A program made the position numbers and the translations under genes. Below the pieces are notes generated by a model, which was not told the DNA's origin, searched no databases, and saw nothing but the letters and a program-made list of their open reading frames with translations. DNA of 64,000 bases, from the NCBI RefSeq assembly GCF_029542625.1, contig NZ_CP120733.1:62001-126000 (forward strand), read 5' to 3'. The DNA comes from Tepidibacter hydrothermalis (GTDB lineage: Bacteria > Bacillota > Clostridia > Peptostreptococcales > Peptostreptococcaceae). Shown here piece after piece: positions 18,175-26,351 of this stretch. Within the stretch, counting starts at the first letter, position 1; every line of letters starts with the position of its first letter.

Positions 18175-19020
18175 ATGGAGAAAAAGAAAAAAATTTTTAT
18201 TTTAGCTATATCTATTGCTTTTCTAGTTGTTGCAGGAACGCTTGGGAGTTATGGTGTGAGTACATTTAAAAAAACAAAGGCCTTAGAACAGGCAGATGCT
18301 TTAGTTTCTATGGAAAAGTATAAAGATGGAATTATAATATATGAAAATATGCTTAGTAAGAAATATAATAAGGCTGTTGCAGATAAAAGGGACTTAGCAA
18401 TAGAACTCATGGAATCTAAGGAAAATTATAAAGAGGCCATGGAACTCTTTGATGCAGGTGAATATCAGAAATCAATAAGATTCTTTTCTAGGATATCTAA
18501 AAATGATAAAAAAAGATATGGAGAAACTACAAAGACATTAAAAGGTATTGAAGAGAATATATTTCAGGAAATTAGGGATGAATTTGAAGTAGGAAATCAA
18601 GACGATGCAATAGATAGACTGAATAACTATATAAAAGCAGTTCCAACAAGTGTAGAAGCAAAAAATTTAAAAGATGAACTAAAGTTTTCAATAAAAGAAG
18701 CTAAGAAAAACCAAGAAATGAAAATGGAAGAAGCTAAAAAAAGAGCGGAAGAAGAAGAGCAGTTAAATGAGATTGCATGTACAGCATATAATGTAGAGGA
18801 CACATATCAAACAATTATTGCTAAAAATGCAAATTTAAGAGTTGCTCCAAAGTTGGATGCAGATGTTATAACAACAATTCCAGAGGGATCTGAATGCTAT
18901 GTTATGGAAACGAAAGTTGAGAATTCTGAAAGATTTTGGTGCAAGGTACAGTGCTATGATAGTTACGGAGAATCTCGTACTGGTTGGGTTTCGTATAATA
19001 CTATGAACTATAAATATTAA
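18175..19020 (+). CDS. Membrane-anchored SH3b-domain protein
   Basis: About 281 residues from ATG 18175, placed 9 bp after AAGGGGG; an in-frame TTG at 18166 touches that site. One N-terminal helix (IFILAISIAFLVVAGTLG) anchors a helical, TPR-like region (about 35-180), then a charged coiled segment rich in E and K (about 183-200). The C-terminus is a bacterial SH3 domain (about 215-275: NLRVAPKLDADVITTIPEGS, then WCKV, GWVSY). SH3b domains bind peptidoglycan or wall polymers, so the protein likely reaches from membrane to wall. No enzymatic domain is present. Confidence 0.75.
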   Translation: MEKKKKIFILAISIAFLVVAGTLGSYGVSTFKKTKALEQADALVSMEKYKDGIIIYENMLSKKYNKAVADKRDLAIELMESKENYKEAMELFDAGEYQKSIRFFSRISKNDKKRYGETTKTLKGIEENIFQEIRDEFEVGNQDDAIDRLNNYIKAVPTSVEAKNLKDELKFSIKEAKKNQEMKMEEAKKRAEEEEQLNEIACTAYNVEDTYQTIIAKNANLRVAPKLDADVITTIPEGSECYVMETKVENSERFWCKVQCYDSYGESRTGWVSYNTMNYKY

Positions 19021-19058
19021 TAAATGCCCAGATAGTTATTCAACTATCTGGGCATTCG
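19021..19058. terminator. Convergent-gene hairpin
   Basis: AATGCCCAGATAGTT and AACTATCTGGGCATT form a perfect 15-base stem with a 4-base loop. It sits exactly between the ends of the SH3b gene and the opposing sigma-like gene. The T-runs on both sides are weak. Confidence 0.65.
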
Positions 19059-19595
19059 TCATATTGAGTAGTTTAAAGTATAGTATTTAGCTAGTTTTTT
19101 AACTGCTTTAGCTTTAACTTGTTTTACCCAACTACAGGATATATCCATTTGTTTTGCTATTTCTGATAGGGTATGTCCTTCTATTAAGTTCTTTTCTATA
19201 ACCTTTATTTCTGTATCATTTAAAATAGATAAAGCTTCTATAGTTTCTATAGTTGAGAAGTCTTCAATATAAACCTCCTTACTTTGATTATCATTAAAGT
19301 CTACACTTACTTCCTTTGAATTTAGTTCATTCTTTTTTTGATCCCAGTAAAAGCAACTTATCATAAATTTCATATATCCGAGGAATTTGGTATTCTTCTT
19401 AAAGTCGAAGTTATTTATAAGTTCTATTGATTTTATAATTCCGCTTTGGTAAAGATCTTCGCTTATATATCCGAAGTAGTGCTTACACTTGGAAATTATA
19501 AGTGGTTTTAATAAATCAAGTAGTTTTTCGAGTGAATCTTTATCATTTTGTTGAGACATCCTAACTAATTCATTAATTTCTTCATATGTATTCAA
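19059..19595 (-). CDS. Sigma-70-family RNA polymerase sigma factor
   Basis: 178 residues from TTG 19595, which follows AGGGGGG at good distance; the in-frame TTG at 19619 lies before that site. Region 2 is visible (EDLYQSGIIKSIELINNFD, then KFLGYMKFMIS, about residues 45-95). Region 4 is at the C-terminus (LSEIAKQMDISCSWVKQVKA, about 145-165). There is no region 1.1 or 3, so it is a short alternative sigma factor, of ECF or toxin-regulator (TcdR-like) size. It has no anti-sigma gene next to it, and its targets are unknown. Confidence 0.75.
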   Translation of the reverse strand: MNTYEEINELVRMSQQNDKDSLEKLLDLLKPLIISKCKHYFGYISEDLYQSGIIKSIELINNFDFKKNTKFLGYMKFMISCFYWDQKKNELNSKEVSVDFNDNQSKEVYIEDFSTIETIEALSILNDTEIKVIEKNLIEGHTLSEIAKQMDISCSWVKQVKAKAVKKLAKYYTLNYSI

Positions 19596-19757
19596 TGGTA
19601 TCCCCCCTAAATTAACCAAACATATGTTCTAAAAATATTATATCGAACATTTGTTCGACGTGCAATAGTATATACTAAATAATATGAAAATTTTGGAAGT
19701 GTATGGACATACGCTTTTAAAAAATATATAATGAAAGTGTAAAAAAATTAAAAATAG

Positions 19758-19850
19758 TAAAAGGGGAGCTAGAAAGTCTGGCTGAGAGGAAACCGCATAA
19801 GAGTTTCGACCCTAATACCTGATCTGGATAATGCCAGCGTAGGAATTATA
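19758..19850 (+). ncRNA. TPP (thiamine pyrophosphate) riboswitch
   Basis: All THI-box landmarks are present in order: GGGGAGC, CTGGCTGAGAGG, GACCCTAATACCTGATCTGG and ATAATGCCAGCGTAGG. It precedes a terminator hairpin and the thiamine transporter gene. When TPP is bound, transcription should stop at 19866-19895. Confidence 0.95.
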
Positions 19851-19865
19851 TTGAATTAGTTAATC

Positions 19866-19895
19866 AATGCTACGCTATGTGCGTAGCATTTTTTT
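19866..19895 (+). terminator. Riboswitch-controlled terminator
   Basis: AATGCTACGC, loop TATGT, GCGTAGCATT, then a T-run. It lies 16 bp after the TPP aptamer and 24 bp before thiT, the usual place for the off-state terminator. Confidence 0.88.
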
Positions 19896-19918
19896 AGATT
19901 AAAAAGGGGGAAGTACAA

Positions 19919-20443
19919 ATGAAAAAAATGACTACTAAAATGTTAGTAGAAGCAGGCGTTATGTTAGCACTTGCACAGATTCTTAGTTATGTAAAAATAT
20001 ATGAGGGTCCTTTTGGTGGGTCTGTTACTGCTGGAAGTATGATTCCTATAATACTTTATGCTATAAGATGGGGATTATCTCCAGGACTTTTTGTATCGAT
20101 AACATACGGAATACTTCAATTTATATTAGGACCAAAGTATAGTTTTCATATAATGTCTATATTACTTGATTATGTATTGGCGTTTGGAGTGCTAGGATTT
20201 GCAGGATTATTTAGAGATTCATTAAGAGGTGTAGTTCTTGGAACTTGTCTTGGAGTTTTCTTAAGATTCACATCTCATGTATTGTCTGGAGCTATAATTT
20301 GGGCTTCTTATGCACCAGAGGGAACTAATCCTTGGATTTATTCAATTACTTATAATGCTTCGTATTTACTGCCAGAGCTAGTGATATCTATAGGTGTAGT
20401 TGGAGTGCTTTATAAGTCATTCAAATCATTGGCTGTTGTTTAA
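19919..20443 (+). CDS. thiT: ThiT, substrate-binding subunit of the ECF thiamine transporter
   Basis: A 174-residue membrane protein with six helices, the normal ThiT length. It binds thiamine and works with the ECF energizing module (EcfA, EcfA', EcfT), which is not in this window. The family signature GSVTAGSMIPIILYAIRWG is at about residues 38-56, and conserved GPKYSFHIMSILLDYVLAF follows. It starts at ATG 19919 after AGGGGGAAG and is controlled by the TPP riboswitch upstream. It is a single-gene unit closed by a strong hairpin. Confidence 0.95.
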   Translation: MKKMTTKMLVEAGVMLALAQILSYVKIYEGPFGGSVTAGSMIPIILYAIRWGLSPGLFVSITYGILQFILGPKYSFHIMSILLDYVLAFGVLGFAGLFRDSLRGVVLGTCLGVFLRFTSHVLSGAIIWASYAPEGTNPWIYSITYNASYLLPELVISIGVVGVLYKSFKSLAVV

Positions 20444-20449
20444 AATTTT

Positions 20450-20493
20450 AAGAACCTAGATTTCATACAAACGAAATCTAGGTTCTTTTTTTG
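20450..20493 (+). terminator. Terminator after thiT
   Basis: The perfect stem AAGAACCTAGATTTC / GAAATCTAGGTTCTT is followed by a long T-run. The CCTAGATTTC...AAACGAAAT core is shared with the hairpin at 11910, and in both places a family-A element follows 10-20 bp later. Confidence 0.85.
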
Positions 20494-20507
20494 TTATTTG
20501 GGTTATC

Positions 20508-20708
20508 AAAAACTATCTATAAAAATACCGCGAATGCAACGATACTTTGAATATAACTAAGTTTTTATCTTGTTAATAATCCTAAAATTTACGAACTCCC
20601 TACGGTCAAACACATAAATTTTTTAACGGATTATTAAACGATAAAATCTAAGTTATATTAGTCAAAATATCTAAAAGCATTCACTAACATTTTTATAGAC
20701 AGTTTTAA
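20508..20708 (+). repeat. Long-hairpin element, family A, copy A4
   Basis: The outer arms AAAACTATCTATAAAAAT and ATTTTTATAGACAGTTTT pair with one mismatch. The inner sequence is about nine-tenths identical to copy A3 by eye. The outer arms differ from A3 on both sides in a matching way. Confidence 0.8.
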
Positions 20709-20767
20709 GAGTAAGTTTATCATCTTACTAATATTAAATTCGTGACGTTATTTTAATTATAATAATA

Positions 20768-20840
20768 AAAAAACACGCTTATTAAAATTAAAGCTACTTT
20801 ATTCTAGTAGCAGTATTTTAATAGGCGTGTTTTCTTTTAT
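20768..20840 (+). repeat. Miniature hairpin related to family A
   Basis: AAAACACGCTTATTAAAAT pairs with ATTTTAATAGGCGTGTTTT around GCTACT...AGTAGC. The GCTACT / AGTAGC and TATTTTAATA parts match the ends of full family-A elements. The roughly 120-bp middle is missing. Confidence 0.6.
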
Positions 20841-20845
20841 TTGAA

Positions 20846-21030
20846 GGATTATAAGATTTTCGTTCTGCGGATAACATTGATGGAAGAGTTGTATTTGCAA
20901 CCATTTTAAGCAACAGAGTCGAAGACTTGTTGGCGCCATGAACCATGTGAATTTTGAGAACGGAGCCCGTTAGGACTCGTTGGCGACATGAGCCATGCGT
21001 TAGCATGAAGCGAATTTTTATATACTAAGA
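20846..21030 (+). repeat. Two adjoining family-B repeats, copies B3a and B3b
   Basis: The first unit has GCGGATAACATTGATGG and the hairpin CAACAGAGTC-GAA-GACTTGTTG. The second has AACGGAGCCC-GTTA-GGACTCGTT, then GGCGACATGAGCC, a CATGC-GTTA-GCATG mini-hairpin and GCGAATTTTTATA. This is the only + strand tandem pair in the window. The open frame on the minus strand here is a by-product of the repeat. Confidence 0.65.
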
Positions 21031-21176
21031 GATTATAAAATTCACGAAACTGAGACGTATAAAGAAATTTATACATATATAAATATTAATATGTTGAATT
21101 GTGTACTAAAAGAGAAAGAGGATGCATAAAAATAAAATACAAGTGTATACAGTATATAGACAAGGAGGGGATGAAA

Positions 21177-22358
21177 ATGTATACAGATGTTATAAATAAA
21201 ATAGGTGATGATAATTACAGAAAAATGGTCAATTTAAGACATCAATTTCACATGTATCCAGAGAGGGGTTATGAGGAGTTCAAGACAGCAAAGACTATTA
21301 GTGATGAGCTTGAAAGATTGGGGATTGATTACAAAGCTAATGTTGCAAAGACTGGGGTTGTAGGTCTTATAAAAGGGAATCATCCTGGTAAGACAGTTCT
21401 TCTTCGTGCTGATATGGATGCTTTGCCTATTAATGAAGAGGCAGATGTAGAGTATAAGTCTAGAATTGAGAATTGTATGCATGCATGTGGTCATGATGGG
21501 CATATGGCAGGTGTTTTGGGTGCTGCTATGATACTAAATAATATGAAAGATGAGATTTATGGAAATGTAAAACTTATCTTTCAACCAGCAGAGGAAGAGC
21601 AGGGTGGAGCTAAACCTATGATAGATGAGGGAGTAATGGATAATCCTAAGGTAGATGCAGCTTTTGGATGTCATTTATGGGGTGGAATGCTTGAAGGTGA
21701 AGTGCATGTAAGAAAAGGACCTATGATGGCAGCACCAGATATGTTTAGGATTAAGATAAAAGGAAAAGGTGGACATGGAGCAGTTCCTCATCTTACTATA
21801 GATCCTATTGTTATAGCTAGTCAGGTTATTAATAATATTCAATCTATTGTAAGTAGAAGAATAAGTCCTCTTGAAAGTGCAGTTATATCTTTTGGTTCTA
21901 TTCAGGGCGGAAAAAGCCACAATGTTATACCTAATGATGTAGAACTTGTAGGTACTGTTAGAACTTTTAGTGAAGAGAATAGAAAATTTATACCAAAGGC
22001 TATGGAGGATATATTAAAGGCTGTAACTGAGTCTCAAGGAGCAGGTTATGAATTCAAATATGAAGAAAAATATCCAGCTCTTATAAATGATGAAAAGATG
22101 ACTGAGATTGCTAAAAATTCTTTTAAAAAGATAGTTGGAGAAGACAAGGTGGTTGATATGAAGGAGCCTACTATGGGCGGAGAGGATTTTGCATATTTTG
22201 GTCAATTAGTTCCAGCGTCTTTTATGTTTGTAGGAATTAGTAAGGATAAGGATAATTTAGTAGTTCATCATCATCCTAAGTTCAAGTGGGATGATAAGAA
22301 TATACTTACTATTGCTAAAGGGCTTGCTCAGACAGCTATAGATTATCTAAAAGCATAA
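21177..22358 (+). CDS. M20-family amidohydrolase (N-acyl-amino-acid / AbgB-like hydrolase)
   Basis: 393 residues from ATG 21177, which is 8 bp after AAGGAGGGG; ATG 21171 is too close and the GTG far upstream has no site. It removes the acyl or aryl-acyl group from amino acids, using two metal ions. Motifs: ADMDALPI (about residue 78), CGHDGHMAG (about 104), AEEEQGGAKPM (about 140), the dimerisation or lid domain (about 180-290) and GGEDFAYFGQ (about 337). Length fits the IAA-amino-acid and hippurate hydrolase group. It ends 13 bp before an AbgT transporter, so the likely job is cleaving imported p-aminobenzoyl-glutamate or similar conjugates; the substrate is inferred. Confidence 0.9.
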   Translation: MYTDVINKIGDDNYRKMVNLRHQFHMYPERGYEEFKTAKTISDELERLGIDYKANVAKTGVVGLIKGNHPGKTVLLRADMDALPINEEADVEYKSRIENCMHACGHDGHMAGVLGAAMILNNMKDEIYGNVKLIFQPAEEEQGGAKPMIDEGVMDNPKVDAAFGCHLWGGMLEGEVHVRKGPMMAAPDMFRIKIKGKGGHGAVPHLTIDPIVIASQVINNIQSIVSRRISPLESAVISFGSIQGGKSHNVIPNDVELVGTVRTFSEENRKFIPKAMEDILKAVTESQGAGYEFKYEEKYPALINDEKMTEIAKNSFKKIVGEDKVVDMKEPTMGGEDFAYFGQLVPASFMFVGISKDKDNLVVHHHPKFKWDDKNILTIAKGLAQTAIDYLKA

Positions 22359-22371
22359 AGGGGGGAGTGTT

Positions 22372-23904
22372 ATGGAAAAAGCACAGGTTAAGAATAACAA
22401 GCTCTTTAGTAGATTCTTAAATGGGATAGAGATTGTGGGAAATAAGCTACCTGATCCTGTAACTTTATTTGTTATTTTATGTGCACTAATAATCATCTTA
22501 TCTAAGGTGTTATTTATGGCAAATGTATCTGTTGTTCATCCATTAACTCAAAAAACGGTAAATGTAGTAGATCTTATGAGTAAGGATGGGCTTAGAGGTA
22601 TATTAACAGGTATTGTAGGAAACTTTCAAGGGTTTCCACCACTAGGTCTTGTTTTAGTTGTTATGCTTGGTGCGGGTGTTGCTGAAAAATCAGGACTTAT
22701 GGAGAGTGCTCTTAAGAATTCTATTAGTAAGGTTCCTAAAAGCTTAATTACAGGTATGATAATATTTGCAGGAATACTTGCTAATGCAGCTGGAGATGCA
22801 GGATTTATAGTGTTACCTCCGCTTGCAGCTATTGTATTTCTTGGAATAGGAAGACATCCTCTTATAGGTATGTTCGCAGCTTATGCGGGGGTTGCTGGAG
22901 GTTTTTCAGCTAATGTTATGGTAAGTATGATAGATGTTTTGTTAGCAGGATTTACTATACCTGCTGCTCAAATGATAGATCCTAGCTATCAAGCTACTCC
23001 TGCTATGAACTTTTATTTTCTTTTAGCTTCTACTATTGTAATTCTTATAGCATCTGTAATTATAACTGAGAAAATAATAGCTCCTAGATTTGATAAATAT
23101 GAAGGAGATTCTGATTCAGAAGCGGTTAGTGAAATTACTGAAGATGAAAAGAAAGGTCTTAAATGGGCAGGTATATCTTTATTTTTAATAGTAGCTATAT
23201 TAGTTGGTCTTTGTATAGGTGATAATGCGTTTATGAAAGATCCAGAAACTAATTCTTTATTGGCATCCAAAGCGCCTCTTATGAAAGGACTTGTTCCCAT
23301 AATAACTTTGATATTCTTTATTCCTGGGTTAGTATATGGAAAGGTAACTAAAAGGATAAAAAATGATAAGGATGTAGTTACTATGATGGGGCAATCTATG
23401 AGTGAGATGGGTATGTATATAGTTCTTGCCTTTGCTGCATCTCAATTTTTAGCTTTATTTACAATTAGTAATATAGGTGTAATAATATCTGTAAAAGGTG
23501 CAGAGTCACTAAAGAATATGGGCTTTACTGGATTTGGACTTATAATTGGATTTATCATATTGTCTGGATTCATAAATATATTTGTAGGAAGTGCTTCGGC
23601 AAAATGGGCTATAATGGCACCTGTATTCGTTCCTATGTTCTTGCTTCTTGATTATAATCCAGCTGTAACACAGGTAGCTTACCGTATAGGAGATTCAATA
23701 ACTAATCCTATAAGCCCTCTATTTCCATACTTCCCTATAATTTTAGCTTTTGCTAGAAAGTATGATAAAGAGGCAGGAATGGGAACTATAATTGCAAATA
23801 TGCTTCCGTATTCAATAGTTTATGGAATCATATGGATAATACTAATGGTTGTATTTATGCAATTCAATATACCTCTAGGTCCTGGTGCTGGAATATACCT
23901 CTAG
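22372..23904 (+). CDS. abgT: AbgT-family transporter
   Basis: A 510-residue membrane protein with about 11-13 helices, normal for AbgT. It starts at ATG 22372 behind GGGGGGAG. Typical stretches are NKLPDPVTLFVILCALI (about residue 24), GFPPLGLVLVVMLGAGVAEK (about 83), ANAAGDAGFIVLPPLAA (about 138) and FVGSASAKWAIMAPVFVPM (about 404). The family imports p-aminobenzoyl-glutamate or exports sulfonamides by proton coupling. The M20 hydrolase just upstream supports the import role. The last codons are affected by a 26-bp tandem duplication (23866-23917). Without it the protein would end IYM; with it, it ends IYL with a new stop at 23902. Confidence 0.9.
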   Translation: MEKAQVKNNKLFSRFLNGIEIVGNKLPDPVTLFVILCALIIILSKVLFMANVSVVHPLTQKTVNVVDLMSKDGLRGILTGIVGNFQGFPPLGLVLVVMLGAGVAEKSGLMESALKNSISKVPKSLITGMIIFAGILANAAGDAGFIVLPPLAAIVFLGIGRHPLIGMFAAYAGVAGGFSANVMVSMIDVLLAGFTIPAAQMIDPSYQATPAMNFYFLLASTIVILIASVIITEKIIAPRFDKYEGDSDSEAVSEITEDEKKGLKWAGISLFLIVAILVGLCIGDNAFMKDPETNSLLASKAPLMKGLVPIITLIFFIPGLVYGKVTKRIKNDKDVVTMMGQSMSEMGMYIVLAFAASQFLALFTISNIGVIISVKGAESLKNMGFTGFGLIIGFIILSGFINIFVGSASAKWAIMAPVFVPMFLLLDYNPAVTQVAYRIGDSITNPISPLFPYFPIILAFARKYDKEAGMGTIIANMLPYSIVYGIIWIILMVVFMQFNIPLGPGAGIYL

Positions 23905-23917
23905 GTCCTGGTGCTGG
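23866..23917 (+). repeat. 26-bp perfect tandem duplication at the abgT 3' end
   Basis: The unit AATATACCTCTAGGTCCTGG plus TGCTGG occurs twice head to tail, followed by AATATATATGTAG. Because 26 is not a multiple of 3, the second copy is read in another frame and supplies the stop TAG at 23902. Confidence 0.9.
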
Positions 23918-24252
23918 AATATATATGTAGGTTTGAAATTGTCTAATGAACCTCTATTTCTGGACTAAATAATAGTTTGGGAATAGGGGTGCATTATTAA
24001 TACTTAAAAATAAATTTCAGAAAATTTCTACAAAAACATTGAATTTTCTGAAAATTATGATATAATAATATTAACAAATACCTAAAGAATAGGAGATGAT
24101 TCCACCAAAGACATTAGAATGAATTATAAAATAACAAAAAATTATAGAAAGGATGATTAAAAAGAAGATATATAAAATTAGAAACAATTAAAGAATATTA
24201 AATAAAGGGGTGAGTCCACCAAAACATGAATAGGTCACATAAGATATCAACA

Positions 24253-24298
24253 TAAAAAAGCTAGTTCTTAAAAATAAATTTAAGGATTAGCTTTTTTA
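24253..24298 (+). terminator. Hairpin terminator in the 23.9-24.5 kb gap
   Basis: AAAAAAGCTAGTTCTTA pairs with TTAAGGATTAGCTTTTTT. The gap before it (23931-24252) has two short stretches, at 24092 and 24210, each with a purine-rich site followed by ATGATTCCACCAAAG or GTGAGTCCACCAAAA and a stop within 8 codons. I cannot assign them. The rest of the gap, to 24481, shows nothing clear. Confidence 0.6.
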
Positions 24299-24481
24299 CG
24301 TTGTTTAGAAAGATACGATAAAAAAAATCTACACCAGTTTTATGGTCCCCTTAAGATTAATAAATTATATCTACGATGTAGTAGTACATTGGCTGGTGCA
24401 ATATGTATATTATTTTCGCAAATAAAATAATCAAAGTATTATCAATATTAGTAAAATTATTTTACACATATGAACCATATG

Positions 24482-24910
24482 TTATTTTAACTTAAATATA
24501 ATTATTCCGGCAATCATCACTAAAATCCCTAATGGTTTTGTTAAGTGAAACTTCATTTGAGGATTGCCAAATAATCCGAAAGTGTCAATTATGGTACCAG
24601 TAATTAGTTGAGTAATCAATAATATCGCTATTGAATAACTAGGACCTAATAATGTAAATCCTTTAATAACACTAAAAATTATGATGACACCAAATGCACC
24701 ACCTATCAGATATAATTTATTAACTGATTGTAATTTTTTAAAACTGCCCTCACCCCAAATAAACATTACTATAAGTGCTACAGTCAGTCCAACTGCATGG
24801 ACTATAACTGTTGTCTCCCAAAGACCTATTTTATCACTTACACGTGTATTAAATACGCCCTGAATGGTTATAAAAATACCTCCTATAAAGGAAAATATTA
24901 CTCCTAACAC
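24482..24910 (-). CDS. DMT-superfamily transporter, YdcZ type (DUF606)
   Basis: A 142-residue membrane protein with five helices, the usual YdcZ length. It starts at GTG 24910, with GGATGTG about 9 bp before it. Signature parts are FSFIGGIFITIQGVFNTRVS at the N-terminus and GGAFGVIIIF, then LLITQLITGTIIDTFGLFG near residue 100. The family is thought to carry small metabolites out of the cell; many members work as pairs of half-length proteins, but no second copy is adjacent. A 9-bp inverted repeat (CATACTCTT / AAGAGTATG, 24977-25003) lies upstream and could be an operator or leader hairpin. Confidence 0.82.
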   Translation of the reverse strand: MLGVIFSFIGGIFITIQGVFNTRVSDKIGLWETTVIVHAVGLTVALIVMFIWGEGSFKKLQSVNKLYLIGGAFGVIIIFSVIKGFTLLGPSYSIAILLITQLITGTIIDTFGLFGNPQMKFHLTKPLGILVMIAGIIIFKLK

Positions 24911-25087
24911 TGTTCTTCACATCCTTTAATTTTTTGTCATTTGATTAAATCTCATATACACACTTTTATGATAATGCATACTCTTCAAAGGTTAAAGAGT
25001 ATGTGACGATTATATTAAGTGTATCATCTTTCTAACAAAACTCGTTAGGACATTTGTCATCTTGTATTTCTTTATATGAGTATATAA

Positions 25088-25118
25088 AATAAGAGAAGTC
25101 ATTTTAGACTTCCCTTAT
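25088..25118 (-). terminator. Short terminator-like hairpin
   Basis: GAAGTC and GACTTC with flanking AAGAG / CCCTT sit beyond the end of the methyltransferase gene on the minus strand and upstream of the YdcZ gene. The stem is short. Confidence 0.4.
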
Positions 25119-25175
25119 TACACACATAGTAAGATAGTATTACACAGAGTTAACCAAATATAATACTGATTAGGT

Positions 25176-25919
25176 TTATTTCTTCATTGCTTTAACAAAA
25201 AGAAAACTTGGCTTGTGAAATTCTTTGCTCATGTCAGGGCATTGAGCTAATGCATTATTACTAGGTGTAGATTCTTCGATTTGTTCAATTATAAAATTGT
25301 TTTGTATTAATAGATTTATAATTTCTGAAATAGGTCTATGATAGACTATTACATCATCTACAAACCATTCAACTTTTCTTATTCCACTATACATATAATC
25401 AGATAAATTATAATGAATAACATCTCCATTTTCATTATAAGTGTACTCTACTCCCTGTAAAGGAGCAGTTGTCAGAGGATGTTCTTGAGAAAATATGAAA
25501 TAGCCCCCACTATTTAAGCTATGATAAACCGATTTTAGTAGAGAATCAAAGTCTTGAATATAATGTACTGCTAATGAACTAGTTATTACATCAAATCTAG
25601 TTTCAAGTTTTTCTATATCACACATATCCGTGTTGTAATATTTAATCATTTCACTATTAGTTCTTCGCCTTGCTTCTGATATCATTTTATTTGAAATATC
25701 AATTCCTATAACTTTTTTAGCTCCTATCTTTTCATAAAAAATACAAGAATCCCCCATGCCACATCCAACATCTAAAACATATCTATCTATTAGATCAGGT
25801 AATAATTTCCTAAATATAGGTTGTTCTAATAAAATATTGTAATTAACAGAATCTGCTCTTAAAGCTTTATACCCATTAAAAAAAGTTTCATTATCATAAA
25901 TATTTTGTTTGGAACACAT
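25176..25919 (-). CDS. Class I SAM-dependent methyltransferase
   Basis: A 247-residue cytoplasmic protein starting at ATG 25919 after GGAGGGG. It transfers a methyl group from S-adenosylmethionine to an unknown acceptor. Motif I is VLDVGCGMGDSC (about residue 48), motif II is VIGIDISNKMI (about 70), and the post-motif stretch FDVITSSLAVHYI is at about 108. The C-terminal third (IEQIEESTPSNNALAQCPDM) is common in a group of uncharacterised small-molecule methyltransferases. It is a single gene, divergent from nothing nearby; its role is not evident. Confidence 0.85.
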   Translation of the reverse strand: MCSKQNIYDNETFFNGYKALRADSVNYNILLEQPIFRKLLPDLIDRYVLDVGCGMGDSCIFYEKIGAKKVIGIDISNKMISEARRRTNSEMIKYYNTDMCDIEKLETRFDVITSSLAVHYIQDFDSLLKSVYHSLNSGGYFIFSQEHPLTTAPLQGVEYTYNENGDVIHYNLSDYMYSGIRKVEWFVDDVIVYHRPISEIINLLIQNNFIIEQIEESTPSNNALAQCPDMSKEFHKPSFLFVKAMKK

Positions 25920-26000
25920 AGTCTACCCCTCCTGTTATACGAAAAAATTCTTGTCCAGTAATATATTACATTGAAACAAACAAAAATACAAAAAATTAGA

Positions 26001-26150
26001 TTATTTTGTTTCTATTCTAGAAATAACATTATTCAGCTTGTTAATACTTTGGGTCAAATTTTCAAGTTTTTCCTCTATCCTCGTTAGAAGATAAATGGAT
26101 AAAACTATTGGAAAACCCACATTAGAAACAAGCCCTAAAAGTTCATTCAT
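26001..26150 (-). CDS. YvrJ-family small membrane protein
   Basis: A 49-residue protein starting at ATG 26150 with AAGGAGGAATATT before it. It has one N-terminal membrane helix (LVSNVGFPIVLSIYLLTRIE) and a short amphipathic tail (KLENLTQSINKLNNVISRIE). This is the standard YvrJ layout and length. The function is unknown, but genes of this family are regularly found with DUF1659 and DUF2922 genes, both of which follow here (26873 and 26352). That supports the call despite the small size. Confidence 0.85.
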   Translation of the reverse strand: MNELLGLVSNVGFPIVLSIYLLTRIEEKLENLTQSINKLNNVISRIETK

Positions 26151-26171
26151 AATATTCCTCCTTATACTTTT

Positions 26172-26312
26172 ATATAGAGTAAAAAATTCGTCTACTCGCT
26201 AACGCGGTGACTCATGTCGCAAACGATCCTTCCAGGCTCCGTTGCTCAAAAATAGTTGCATGTTTATATCCTTCAATAAGTTATCCATAAAACAAAAAAT
26301 GATATAATTTCC
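26172..26312 (-). repeat. Family-B repeat, copy B4 (reverse orientation)
   Basis: Read on the minus strand it runs GGAAATTATATC, GGATAACTTATTGAAGG, GCAACTATTTTTGAGCAACG and then GCGACATGAGTCACCGCG, ending CGAATTTTTTACTC. A direct repeat, TTTTTACTCTATA, flanks both ends (26170s and 26310s), as a target-site duplication would. Confidence 0.65.
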
Positions 26313-26320
26313 TATAGAGT

Positions 26321-26349
26321 AAAAAGGGGCTAAAATTAGCCCCTTTATC
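26321..26349 (-). terminator. Terminator after the DUF2922 gene
   Basis: AAAGGGGCTAA / TTAGCCCCTTT with a T-run on the minus strand, directly after the DUF2922 stop. Confidence 0.8.
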
Positions 26350-26351
26350 AA

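Noticed and set aside
20818-21006. 62-codon open frame on the minus strand
   Set aside because: It lies wholly in two adjoining family-B repeats, has no ribosome site and no relation to a known protein.
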